From: Sarcophilus harrisii
Lineage: Eukaryota > Chordata > Mammalia > Dasyuromorphia > Dasyuridae
Direction of reading: 5' to 3'
Length of the DNA: 64,000 nucleotides
Assembly: GCF_902635505.1 (NCBI RefSeq)
Contig: NC_045426.1
Coordinates: 539,109,318 to 539,173,317, forward strand
Translations under genes and position numbers: made by a program
The notes under the pieces: model-generated
Databases searched by the model: none
Told to the model about the DNA's origin: nothing
The model's input: the letters and a program-made list of their open reading frames with translations, nothing else
Part shown: positions 32,401-43,724 of the stretch, one piece after another
How the letters are laid out: each line of letters begins with the position of its first letter
How positions within the stretch are numbered: position 1 is the stretch's first letter

Positions 32401-32977
32401 ATTATGTTAAAATAAAGTTATCAAAATATTTTTTAAAATTAAAAAAACCCCACAAGTTCACAAATCTTAGATTCAAAGCTTTTGCTTCAGACATATATTA
32501 AGAGTTTAGAGAGCCTTTTTTGGAGGGGGGGAGCAGGAAAGACAATATGGGCAGAAGTACTCAGAATTGACATTGCTTACTAGATTTCCCTGACTTATCC
32601 AATTAGAAATGATTTTGTCCTCCTTAAGCCTCTTATGTATTCTGGACTATTGATAAGAACTTATATTGTGATTTACATTACAAATTCCTCTATCTTATTC
32701 CTCTATCTTATCTGTACTACAATTCTATATTCTGGAAAGCAGGAATTGCATTTGATTTCAACATTATATCCACAGCACTTACTATTAACACATAGTAGGT
32801 TCATGTTACAGGCAATCCATGTCACACACAACCTACATAACACCTAGACATCCAAATAACCATTTCTAACCTTTTTACTCTTTACCCCTACCAACTGCCA
32901 GAGCCCCTGCTGCCCCTGTCATCAGAGTGATGGTATAAAAGTTGAGGGCTTTCACAGAAATAGAGAAGGAAAGAAGT

Positions 32978-33235
32978 TGAAAGTCCAGCTCCCCAGAAGG
33001 GGAGTGAAAAAACAAATTAGGGAAATATTTTTTATAGATAACTTCCCAAACATACCAGGACTGCCTAAACTGTTTCCTCCTACCAATATATGACTACCCA
33101 TCTCACCCCACAGCCAAATTTTTTTTTCATAAAATTCCATCAGGGATTATGATTGTTTAGGCCAACAAGGAAGCCCTCCTAAAATGCAAGTATTTGTAGG
33201 AGAATTAAGGATTTCTCAGTTAGAAAGGAAAGATT
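32978..33235 (+). repeat. 250-bp direct repeat, copy 1
   Basis: 'tgaaagtccag' then 'attagggaaatattttttat', 'agataacttccc', 'ataaaattccatcagggatt', 'aatgcaagtatttgtaggag' and 'tcagttagaaaggaaag'. The whole segment recurs at 34,935-35,178 with roughly 15% differences and small indels by eye. Confidence 0.85.
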
Positions 33236-33259
33236 AACAACAACAATAACAATATTAAT

Positions 33260-33530
33260 AAGAGCAAATAATATTTATATAATGTGTTAAGTTGAAAAAT
33301 ACTTTACAAATACAATCTTATTTTATCTTCACAATAATCCTGGGGTATATATGCTATTATAGTTTCTAACTGAAAGATGAGGAAAGAGTTAAGTCAGAGA
33401 GCTAGTAAGTGTCTTAGGTTGGTTTTGAAATTAGATCTTCTTAACTTCAATTCCAAAAAGTTCTAGACTTTGGGTTCAAATTTTGCCTCTGACATACCAG
33501 CTCCATGTGCCTCTGAACTATTGTTTCTGA
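33260..33530 (+). repeat. MIR/THER2-like SINE fragments
   Basis: 'aaaaatactttacaaataca', 'cacaataatcctggggtata', 'gagagctagtaagtgtctta' and 'gggttcaaattttgcctctg'. Typical of the old mammalian SINE class. Confidence 0.6.
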
Positions 33531-33539
33531 TATGAGAGT

Positions 33540-34015
33540 TCAAGGAGCACTTCACGAGGCTGCTCATACATCTCTGGTGACCAATGTCACCCCACTGTCA
33601 CCTGTGGCCCCAAGAAGATGTAGCATGATCAGTGGCCACACTCCAGTAAAACTGTCTTGGCAGATGGGATAAACCAGGTTGAGGAAAACCAACAAATGTA
33701 AAACCTGATGATCATTTAGGGAGAAGTCTACCCCAAGAAGAATGACCAATGAGAACAATTTATTCCAGCAGCCATGAAGGTGGCTTAAACAGTCGTTGTG
33801 GAGTGCTTGGTCAGACATCAAAAATGCCAGGATCACCCATTGTGCCCTGGGCTATTGCCAGTTGTCCTGGCTTTTGTATTGCCATTGGACTTTCATGACT
33901 CAGGAAGAGAGAATGAGGCAAGGACATGCTGCAAATCTGCCTTCTTAAATCCCAATTCACATGCAAGTCTAGACAGTATCAGTGATATCACTGGCCCTTT
34001 TTGGAAATGAAGGCA
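33540..34015 (+). repeat. Marsupial retroposon family (sense copy)
   Basis: Runs from about 'aaggagcacttcacgaggct' to 'ctttttggaaatgaaggc'. The distal part is the reverse complement of 3,855-3,965. Short open frames within it on both strands are not conserved coding. Confidence 0.55.
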
Positions 34016-34934
34016 TCTCTGTGAGTCTGAGCTAGTAATTTAATTCTTCAGATTTTCTTTTTTCTAAAAAAAAAAAATAAATCTGAGCTTTGGGCATTTT
34101 TAATTGTTGGTCATCTTAGGTCTTAGCATTTCTATGAGTATCATCAAGCAAATGTTAATGTTAAGTAGATGTTTCTGTGTCTGTAATATCGGAGGAATCA
34201 TATCTATAATTTTCTGATTCTGTATCTCCTTAATTCAATTTTGTCATATGAAAAGTAGGTTACCCTTGTCTATAGCAATGTCATTATTAAATCTCACATG
34301 GGAGCGTTTTTTGTTGCTTCCTCTTTCTCCTTTTCTCTTGACAGCTACTTGTGTTCCAGCCTTGATGTCCAGATTCCCCCAGGACTCCCAACACTGTGCC
34401 CTAGCCACCCAGAGGCCAAACAAACAAAACCCCTGATTTCTATTATGTATCATCTAATGGGAAAGAGCTGACAGGAGTCCTGGCACCTGGATTCATCACT
34501 TCTCTCTCTAGAGGAGTGTGAGAGCATTTTCTGTGTTTGTTTCTGTTCTCTGTCTCCTATTCCAAACCTAATACTCAGGATTTTGTTATTATGTATTCAA
34601 AATCCAGCATATAATTGGAGAATATGGGGATGGAAGAGATACAGTAATATAGAATATTTGAATATATCCCAGTTCTTTCCTCCCATGCTAAAGATGCATC
34701 TGGAAGTCAGAATGCCCAGCCAACAGCCGCCAGTAATGGACAAATGAAGACTAAAAGAGATAGGATAGAGCAACAAATAAACAAATTTATTTATTAAATG
34801 GCCTTGGGCTTGAAAAGCTGTGTGAAAATGAAGTTACATTTCCTGAAAAGAGAAGGGCTTTGGTCTGAAATATCACAGAACAACAATGAGCAAGATGAAG
34901 TCCACTGGCCAGAAACAAGAACTATTATTGTTCC

Positions 34935-35178
34935 TGAAAGTCCAGAAGAGTAGCAAAAAAATAAATAAAATTAGGGAAATATTTTTTATAGATAACTTCC
35001 AAACATAACAGGCCCATCTAAATTGTATTTCCCTACCAAATACCCCACCTCATTGCCAGATTTTTTTTTTTTCATAAAATTCCATTAGGGATTTTGATTG
35101 TATAGGTCAACAAGGGAGCCCTCTTAAAATGCAAGTACTTCTAGGAAAATTAAGCATTTCTCCCTTGGAAAGGAAAAG
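34935..35178 (+). repeat. 250-bp direct repeat, copy 2
   Basis: Same order of blocks as 32,978-33,235, about 1.96 kb downstream in the same orientation. Sequence outside the shared part differs. Confidence 0.85.
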
Positions 35179-37050
35179 GTAAGGGGAAAGCAGCAGTGTA
35201 GTTTGTGGACCACACCCTCTAAGTGCTGAGATGCCCTTGACAACTTACCTCATTAGGAAAGCCAAGCTCTGGGCAACGATACAGCTCACTCTTTGCTCTG
35301 GTGTACAAAACAAAATATAAACTTTGTGTTACAAGGCAACCTCTCTAACTCCAGGAAACCAAAGAGAATCACTGGCTTGAAGCTGGAAAGATCCCCATTT
35401 TATAAATGGGTGAATTGATACCCACACCTCTGAAAAAAATTACTCAAAGTCCCAGAAATAATAAATGTCAGAGGAAAAATTTGAACCCAGCTCCTCTGAC
35501 TACAAATTCAAGTCTCTTTCTACTGTGCTAAAGTCCCACTTCCATCAATTATCAGATGGGAAAAAAATCTATTACTGAGGCTTGGTCTGGGACATGCTAA
35601 ATATGTTATATTTTAGTCTAGATCTGTATACCAACTCACTCCATAACTTATTGTCTTAGCTACTTATATGAAGTTATTAAAGAGACTAAGGGGTAGTCCA
35701 AGATCAAACAATTAAAAGGACTTAGAGTTAGCATTTGAACCCAAGGTTGGCTATCAATTTACATCTCATAATAAGAAATCATGTTAAGCATGTTAATCAA
35801 CAAACATTAATTAAGCATTTTTGATTAGTGATACTCAATGCTGAAAGCTATGGCTAAGTAATAATGATATTAATAATAATAATGACAACTCATTTCAGGA
35901 ACATTTTGTGGTTTTATGAAATTCTTTCCTCAGTTCACATTAATTCTGTGAAGTAGGAAGTAAACATGTTATGATAATTATTCTAGAGATGAGCACAATA
36001 CAGTAATGAGAGTTATTGATTTGAAGCCAGATAATCTTTGTTTGATGTCCCTTAAGATCTCAGGTTCTTTATTTTTTCTATTATAAAATTAACACATTGA
36101 TTAAATTATCTGTTAAAGTTCCTTCTAATTTTAATTCTCAGATGATATGAGGTTAAGGGAGGTTATAACATTCTATCTTTAAAGATTAAATTCTTATTGT
36201 ATTGTGACTTTGCCATGATTTCACAACTAGTAATAAACAACTTGATGGGGAAAATGTGATTGTGCATTTAGTATACGCTAAGACCTAAAGATATAAATTT
36301 TTAAAAAGATCATTCCTGCTTTCAAAAGATGTAATGGATAAATACATAGGAAGAAAGCAATATATAATACAATTCCCAAAGAAAGGCGTTTTTGTTTGGA
36401 AAGTCACGTTGATGGTGAATGGAGCCACAGATAATAAATTGACAAACCCTTTGCAGTATTAAGGACAATACTGACTCAATTATAATTGTTCCAGAACTGA
36501 AAAATTGGGGGCAGGAGCAAAGAAAGGGGATCCAAGGGAGGAGAAAAAGCAAGGCAGTAGCTGGCAAAGAGATAGTGACAGAAAGGAAGTTTCAATATTT
36601 TGGATACTAGAACAATGTTCTAACATCATAATCAATTAATATATACAGAGTCAGAAGTTGTATTTTCTTGTCATCTAGATAATAATTTGCACATAGGGCT
36701 TAAGTGAAGATATAGTTTCTGTGGCTCTCCCTATTAAAAAACAGGAACTACAGGAAAATGTATGAACTTCACCCAGGAAAGAAAGGTCACCCTGAGTACT
36801 ACTTGAAGCCCAGGAACCCTGCGGGCAATGGATGAAAGGCACTTTATAAATATGAAGTGTTATTATATTTCATTATTATTACTACCAGCAAAATCAGCAA
36901 GTGGTGCTAAAATAACAGGCTTGCTTGCTCAAGCACCACTGAAATTGCTCTGGGTATAAATCGTAATTTAATCCTACTGTCACCTGAAAAATTATGTGCT
37001 ACTTCTCAGATCTGAACTAATTATGTGAAAAGAATTGTCTGAATTGGGGC

Positions 37051-37081
<31 letters not shown>

Positions 37082-37086
37082 ATGTG
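37051..37086 (+). repeat. (TA)n(TG)n microsatellite
   Basis: Compound TA then TG dinucleotide run, with AT-rich flanks to about 37,215. Confidence 0.9.
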
Positions 37087-37486
37087 TTTTTATATATGTA
37101 TTATCTACATATTTTTTATTCTTTACATATATGCAAGTAGCTATATACATTTATACATGTGTTTGTATATATGCACAGCTACATGTATATATTAATATAG
37201 ATATACATGAATATATCCAATAATAAAAGAATGCAACCACACCATAAGAAAGAAAAGAAGCCAAGAAAGCCAAGAAAAAGAAGAAAAAATAAAACAAAAA
37301 ATATTTATGGACTAGACAAATGATTTCATTACAGAACAGGAGAGGTGGAAGAGAAAAAAAATTTAATGAAAATCTAATTATCAATAAGCATTTATTAAGA
37401 ACCTACTATAATAATTGTACTAAGCACACTGAGCATTTCAACCTGATTTCTGGAAGTTTTCTGAATGATCAACTCTTTAAAAAAAT

Positions 37487-37492
37487 GTATAT

Positions 37493-37525
<33 letters not shown>

Positions 37526-37526
37526 G
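37487..37526 (+). repeat. (TA)n microsatellite
   Basis: About 40 bp of near-perfect TA with one phase slip. Followed by a THER1-like tail fragment (37,530-37,570). Confidence 0.9.
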
Positions 37527-37569
37527 TAACTCTTTGCAAACCTCAAAGTATGATATAAATCTTAGCTAT

Positions 37570-37800
37570 TTTTGTTGGTCAATTGATAAGTTTATTAAAT
37601 GCCTAATATGTGCCAGGTACTATACTACAAGCACTGACAGTACAAAATAAAAAGGAAAAAACATTGCTTCTCTCAAGAAGTTCACAGTCTGATGGAGAGC
37701 ATAGAACAACTATTTACAAATAAGATATATACAAGATAAGTTGGAAATAAGCAACAGAGGGAAGGAATTAGTAAAGGCAGACTGTAGAAGATGGGATTTT
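37570..37800 (+). repeat. Unclassified old interspersed repeat, 5' part
   Basis: 'ttattaaatgcctaatatgt', 'gccaggtactatactacaag', 'aagttcacagtctgatggag' and 'gataagttggaaataagcaa'. Same family start as 8,090. Runs into the pyrimidine tract. Confidence 0.6.
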
Positions 37801-37804
37801 ATCA

Positions 37805-38396
37805 GTCTTTGTCTGTCTCTTCCCTTTTTTCCTGTTCCTCTCCTTTCTTCCCCTTCCCCTCCTCTCTTGAATCCTCTCCCCCTCTCCTCCATTCCCCCTT
37901 TTTTTCTGTCTTTTCTTTCTCTATGTCTATGTCTCTCTCTCTCTCTTTCTTTCTCTATATCTGACTCTGTCTGTTTTTCTGTCTGTCTCTCCTTCTTGCT
38001 ATCTCTAGCTGTCTCCTTTTTTCTCTCTGGCTCTGTTTTTATTTCTCTTTGTGTGTCTCTGTGCATATCTCTATCACTCTGTCTTTTCTGTCTCTGTCCC
38101 TCCTCTGCCTCTGTCTCTTGCCTCTGTTTGTCTCTCTCCATCTCTGTCTGTCTGTTCCTGTCTCTGTCTGTCTCTCTCTGTATGTCTCTCAGTGTCTCTG
38201 TCTCTTTCTCTGTCTTATGTCTCTGTCTCTGTGTCTTTTGTCTCTGTATGTATCTCTCTGTCTCTCTCCTCTTGTCTGCCTTTGTCTCTCTCTTTCTCTC
38301 TCTCTCTCTTTCTCTCTCCCTCTCCCTCTTCCTCTCTTCCTCCCTCCCCTTTCCTTCCCACCTTTCTCCTTTTCTCTCCCCCTCCTCTACTTATAT
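37805..38396 (+). repeat. Long polypyrimidine (TCTCTG/TC)n tract
   Basis: About 590 bp of C/T-rich DNA with CTGT and TCTC units. Long open frames in several phases here are low-complexity Ser/Leu/Val/Cys strings and not genes. Confidence 0.95.
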
Positions 38397-38652
38397 CCTT
38401 ATTATGTACATACTCTCCTGAGTTTTCTTACAATCTGCTCACAGGGTCAAAGGACTATCTAAGTCTCTTTGAACCTGTTTGAATTTTTGATAGAAATCCT
38501 TTTTTTCACATAGCCAATATGAAGGCTGCCTTTCCAAATTTTACTTTTCATTAGTGTCAAAGGCAGGAGTGGAACCCAGGTCCTCTAAGGTTAATAGTGA
38601 AGGCAAGAGAAGCCTGATCTAAGAACAATTTTTTTTTTAATGATACTCTATT

Positions 38653-38804
38653 ACACAGAGAGACACAGACACACACACACAGAAAGAGAGAGATAGAGAG
38701 ACAGAGACAAAGAGAGAGATAGAGAGGGAGAGAGACAGAGACAAAGACAGAGAGAGATAGAGAGGGAGAGACAGAGGGAGAGTGAGAGAAAGAGGGAGAG
38801 AGAA
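38653..38804 (+). repeat. Polypurine (GAGA/GACAGA)n tract
   Basis: About 150 bp of A/G-rich DNA with interspersed CA. Complementary in composition to the pyrimidine tract about 260 bp upstream. Confidence 0.95.
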
Positions 38805-38819
38805 TTCTTTTAAATCAAA

Positions 38820-40835
38820 GCAAAAAATCTTAATTGAAGGTTATTTGAAAAGCAATGTAAAATTCAATTTACCAAACATTTATTGTATGCCTGTCATGTA
38901 CAAAGCACACATTATAAAGTAAAATATAAATAGGAAATAGTAAACAGAATGAGGCAAATTCATTTTTAAACTACAATTCACAATAATTTAATTGCATAAT
39001 ACAACACATTGTAAGCTGAATATTATCAAATTATGCCACTTGTCTAAAAAAATTTCAGTGTCTATGGTCACAAACTCACAACTAATAACTAAATTGTACA
39101 GATCAAATTCTACTGTTAGAAATGAAATTCAAAGAGTACTAATGTAATTAGTAATGAGGAGAACATAGTATGTAGCACTAAAAATGATACACTTCACCTA
39201 CATTTGATTTAGAACCAGGCTTTCCTGTAAGTCACAGCTGCAACTAAGACCTCTCTCTACCAGCCAACTCCCAACCCCAACCAAAGATAAGGACAATAAA
39301 TCCAAATTGGCTGACTTTGAGAGGTCTATTTCAACAACCCCAGTAGCCCAGTGCTTCCTACAGTGCCAGGCACTTAATAAATAATACTTGTTGATTGATT
39401 GATTACAACTCTCCAAACTTCAGAAGTCAGTTTGGTTACAGATAAAACCCAACTGGATGCTGGGAGTGAAGATGCCTGGACTCTATATTCCTGTACTGCC
39501 TACTTTTGTGACATCTGGCAATTCATTTAAATTCACCAGGTTTCATTTTTGCATGTTTGGAAAACACAGGCTTGTATTGGATAACATCTCAGGTCTAGGC
39601 TTGTTCTGTGATAACACAACTTTCTGAAATTTAAAAAGAATTTTTTTGAGGGGAAATATACAAAAGGTTCAACATTAGCCTATGTCAGATTTCTGTAAAT
39701 GGTTTAAATTGTTAATAATACTAATTATTACATACAAGAAGCCATATGCTATAAGGACTAGAAAATAATCTTTGGGTAAAAGATCTGAATTCAAGTCCTT
39801 CTTCTATGTGGGCATGTCACAACTTTTGAATGCACCTAATGGCCTCTAATATTGTTAAATTGCATAACAGTTGCTGACCTGCATTGATCCAGTAATCACA
39901 CCTAGAGTTGTTCACAGGAATGAAATTACAGGTCTGGACCAAATAATAAAAGCAATACTCAACAAGCTTTCTGTAAGTAAATAAACAACAGTATACAGAA
40001 ATACTAAGGGAAGGGAGACCTTTCATTTTATCTTTGTTAAAGGAAAAATTAAGATGGGATGAGTGTGTGGAAAAAGGTAAAATATCATAGTTGTTCCACA
40101 TAAAGGAAAGCTGTCCATCACATTTGTGGCTAATTATAACAATCATCTTCCTACACAACAGGAAGATAATAATACTCAATCAGGAGCAACTACTGCACTC
40201 ATAATTTCCTCCCTAGGCTCCAAAGAACCATCTGATTCAATGTCTAGGTCCCTCCCCTATATAGGAATTGGATTTTTCTCTCTTGAATTAGTTCTATATC
40301 CTGATTTAACCTTTCGTTCAATTATATGCTAAAGAAGCCTGTATTTATATTTTAGAATTTAATAAATTTAGGTATATACACAGATATGGAAAATAATATA
40401 TATAAAAGTCAAATGGAAAAAAGAAAGGAGGAAAGAGGGTGCTTTTAAATAGCAATTCCATGTATGTCTAGACTATACAAAGAAAATATATGGAAATCAT
40501 ATTTCAACATTGATAAAGATGGATCAAATCAGTAAATAATATGCTGTTTGAATATTGTGATTTTTAAAAATAATGTATTCCTATAGCATCTAATCCTCTA
40601 TATGCATTTTTTCCCACAATGGCAAAAAGAAGGTAACAATATGAGAAATTTCCCACTTATTGCCTTTCTTTATACTATATCTACTCAAATCTTTTGAGTA
40701 TTTTTGAGGGGGAAGTAGCAAAACAAGCAAAAACCAAATTTCATCATAAAAGACCATTCAGAAATATTGGCGAATATGTCAAAGTATTATGTATCTAGTG
40801 ATGAAGGATGGAACAAAAGGAAATATATTTAAATT
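38820..40835. other. Intergenic, little recognised
   Basis: AT-rich. One SINE tail near 39,360-39,400 ('gccaggcacttaataaataa'). A 120-codon minus-strand open frame at 39,817-40,179 has no recognisable domain and lies in AT-rich noncoding-looking DNA. Confidence 0.5.
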
Positions 40836-40839
40836 GTAA

Positions 40840-41063
40840 ATTTATTTCAATCATGTCTGACTTTTTGTGAACAACATTTGGGTTTTCTTGGCAAGAAACT
40901 AAAGTGGTTTGCCATTTTCTTCTCCAGCTCATTGTACAAATGAGGAAAGTGAGACAAATAGGGTTAAATGACTTACCCAGGACTACACAGCTAGTAAGTA
41001 TATGAGATGAGATTTGAACCTGACTCCAAACCTGATGTTCCATCCTGTGCCACTGAGCTGCCA
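40840..41063 (-). repeat. tRNA-derived marsupial SINE (Mar1 type), antisense
   Basis: 'tttcaatcatgtctgacttt', 'cttctccagctcattgtaca' and 'aggactacacagctagtaag', ending 'gtgccactgagctgcc'. Confidence 0.9.
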
Positions 41064-41094
41064 TTAGACCAGAAGCTTTAGGAGGTTCTACCAA

Positions 41095-41164
41095 ACTCTC
41101 TCTTCTTCTCCCTTTCCCTCTCCCTCCTTTTCTCTTTCCCTCTCTTTGTCTCCCTCCCCCCTCT

Positions 41165-41209
<45 letters not shown>

Positions 41210-41300
41210 ACCCTTTCTCTTTCTGTCTATCTGTCTATCTGTCTCTCTCCCTCTCTCCCTTTCTGCCTGCCTGTCTGTCTGTCTATATATATAAAATTGT
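41095..41300 (+). repeat. (TC)n / (CTGT)n pyrimidine tract
   Basis: Pure TC run near 41,166-41,205, then TCTG/TATC units, then (TA)n to 41,293 and TG-rich sequence. Confidence 0.95.
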
Positions 41301-41489
41301 GTGTGTTTGTGTTTATACATGTGTGTATCGGGTATTGTTTGGCTTCTCAGTAATTTGGGGATAAGCTAGAAGAGAGAAAGAATGAAACTCAAAAAAACTT
41401 TTAATGAACATAAAAAAGGAAAAAAAGATTATCTTTCTAATAATATATAGAACTTCTTAAGTGTTGGTAGCATTTCACTGTGGATTATA

Positions 41490-41680
41490 ATATCATGGAT
41501 TTAGATCTGGAAGGAACCTGGAGGCCATCTAATCTAAGCACATTCTCATTTTACAAAGAACCACAGTAGTTAAGTGACTTTTCAGATCACAAATGGGAGT
41601 CAAGATCGGAAATTAAGTCTGACTCTAAATTCAGAATTCTTTATTTTGTATCATGCTAGTTAGAACAAGGCATTAAAAAG
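41490..41680 (+). repeat. Old SINE-like repeat
   Basis: 'catggatttagatctggaag', 'gaacctggaggccatctaat' and 'attctcattttacaaagaac'. Same family as 17,400 and 25,125. Confidence 0.6.
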
Positions 41681-42504
41681 TAACCCACAATTCATAAAAG
41701 TCCCTCAATAAAATTCTAAAAATCTCACAGAATACAAATTAATCTTAAAATTTTAGAAAGTTTTTTTATTACTTTCTGATAACTGAAAAGCAAATAGACC
41801 TCTAATAAAAGTCAACTATTTTGTGAGCAGATCCCCATAAGTTCAGATCTTTCCATTTTTCCTTTTTCTCATCAAAATGTCCACAAAACATACCAATTTC
41901 CCCAATCAATGTGCCGATTAATTGGATGTATTTAAGTGTACTACCCTTCTAGATTATATATTAGCATTTTAACAAGTACCTATAGTAGATTCTATCCCTT
42001 AAATCTAATGATGAAAACGTCAGGAATCTTAGCAGTATGGCAAGGGAAATATTTAGGTATATTTGAAATTTCGGTAGTGAATGTCAGAGTCAGAAGTAAA
42101 ATACCTATCTTCTCATTCTAAATCCCTTCTTTACATCAAGCTGCCATTCAGAAGTATTATTTAAAACATCATGTTTCCCCCTCACAGTTGAACATGTCTT
42201 CTACTAATTTGAATGATTTTCATATTGGAAAAGCTAAAATAAACATGCTTAAGGAAACACTGGAGTCCAAGATGAGCGTGGAGACAATGAGAGTGCCTAG
42301 CTTCATTTATGTCTTTAGGCCCAGACTCAAGGGCTCTAGAAAGGACTTGAAATGTGATCACAGAATCACGGTGAATCAGTCTTTCAGGAATTATGAGGAA
42401 TTGGCAAAGTGAAAGAAGAAAAAAAAAAAGGAGAAAAAGTATAGTATAGAAATTATAGATTAATGAGTGTTGTGTCTTGCTTTCTAGAACCCCCAAGTAG
42501 GAGG

Positions 42505-42894
42505 AACAAATGTGCCATTACTTTCTAGAGTCCCCACACCGGGGATGATTATGATATACCTTCCTAGTGGAGAAGTGATGAGGCAGGACTCCAGAGGATG
42601 GTGGGAAAATCAAGTCTGTTTATTTCAAGGACTTTCCCCTTTATATAATGTAACACCTGAGACCACATAAACAATTTGCTATTGTATGTAGTTTGCCACC
42701 TGGTATCACTCTTCCATTTGGTATCACACTATCTCAATCTTAATACAGGTCGTTACCACCCCCTCACTTCTCAGGAAGGCTGAGAGCCCTTAGAGAAGAT
42801 AGGGAGCAGAACCAAACATTGTTAACAGGTTCCCTCTGGGCTGAAGGGTCTTATATCTTACCCAGAGTTTCTCCACTGACTATGATCCTCTACA
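42505..42894 (-). mobile_element. Probable solo LTR of an endogenous retrovirus, antisense
   Basis: Read on the minus strand it starts TGTAGAGG (complement of 42,887-42,894). It has a TATATAAAG-type promoter word near 42,648-42,658 and AATAAA (complement of 42,619-42,624). It then shows an LTR-typical run to '...ggtgtggggactctaga'. The left boundary is uncertain (about 42,470-42,511). No internal viral genes alongside. An old, isolated LTR. Confidence 0.65.
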
Positions 42895-42964
42895 AATGAG
42901 CTTGATATTGGTCTCCTGCAAAATAGGATAAGCAATCAATTCAAAGAAGAAAATGTCATGCTAA

Positions 42965-43715
42965 ACATATCTGCTTCCTTTCTTTTACTAATTTTTTCTT
43001 ATTTTCCCCCAGTTACATGTAAAACAATTTTTAACATTTGTTTTTAAAAGTTGGAGTTCCAGATTCTCTCCCTTCCTCCTTCCTCACCTCTACCCCATTG
43101 AAAAGGCACAAGTGAAGTCATGAAAAACATTTACATAAAAATTATTTTGTGAAAGAAAACATATTCTTCCCTTATACTGCCCCCTCCCAAAAAAAAACTC
43201 AAAAAAATAAAGAAAAAGTATGCTTTAGTCTATACACAATCAGATAAATTCTTTGTGTGTGGGATACCTTTTTTTATCATACTTAAGTCCTTCAGAGTAA
43301 TCTTGTATCATTATATTGCTGAAAATAGCCAAGTCATTCACAGTTGATCATCTTACAATATTACTGTTACCTTGTAGTTTGCACATTTGACTTTGCTTGA
43401 ACTCATGGAAATCTTTCTAGGTTTTTCTAAGAGCATCTTGATCATTTTTTCCTTATAGCATAATAGTATTCCATTATAATAATATGCCACTTTGTTCACC
43501 CATTCTCCAATTGATGGGTACTGAGTATACCCTCAACTCCCAGTTCTTTCCCTGAAGAAAAAAAAAAAAAGCTGCTATAAATATTTTGTACATATAAATT
43601 CTTTTTCTTTTTAAAAAATCTCTTTTGGGATACATACTTAGTGGTGGTACTTGTAGATCAAATAATTTTATAGCCCTTTGGACATAGTTCCAAATGCTCT
43701 ACTGAATGGTTGAAT
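42965..43715 (-). mobile_element. L1-family 3' end fragment, antisense, older subfamily
   Basis: 'ttttcccccagttacatgta', 'aacaatttttaacatttg' and 'ttgctgaaaatagccaagtc', then the ORF2 C-terminal antisense ('attccattataataatatgc', 'ttctccaattgatgggtac'). It duplicates in content the first part of the next L1, so it is a separate insertion or an older host element. Confidence 0.75.
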
Positions 43716-43724
43716 CAGTTAACA

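Noticed and set aside
33540-34015. Apparent 70-90 codon frames on both strands around 33.6-34.0 kb
   Set aside because: They lie in a repeat family that also occurs near 3.9 kb. Not conserved coding.
37035-37223. Tyr/Ile/Val-rich small open frame
   Set aside because: Translation of (TA)n(TG)n repeats.
37741-38482. Several overlapping 137-226 codon open frames
   Set aside because: Products of the TC/CTGT repeat, with Ser/Leu/Val/Cys strings in all phases. Not genes.
39817-40179. 120-codon minus-strand open frame
   Set aside because: Composition resembles random AT-rich sequence. No motif, start context or neighbours.
40795-41211. 138-codon minus-strand open frame, Arg/Glu-rich at one end
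   Set aside because: Made of the (GA)n strand of a microsatellite joined to an antisense SINE.
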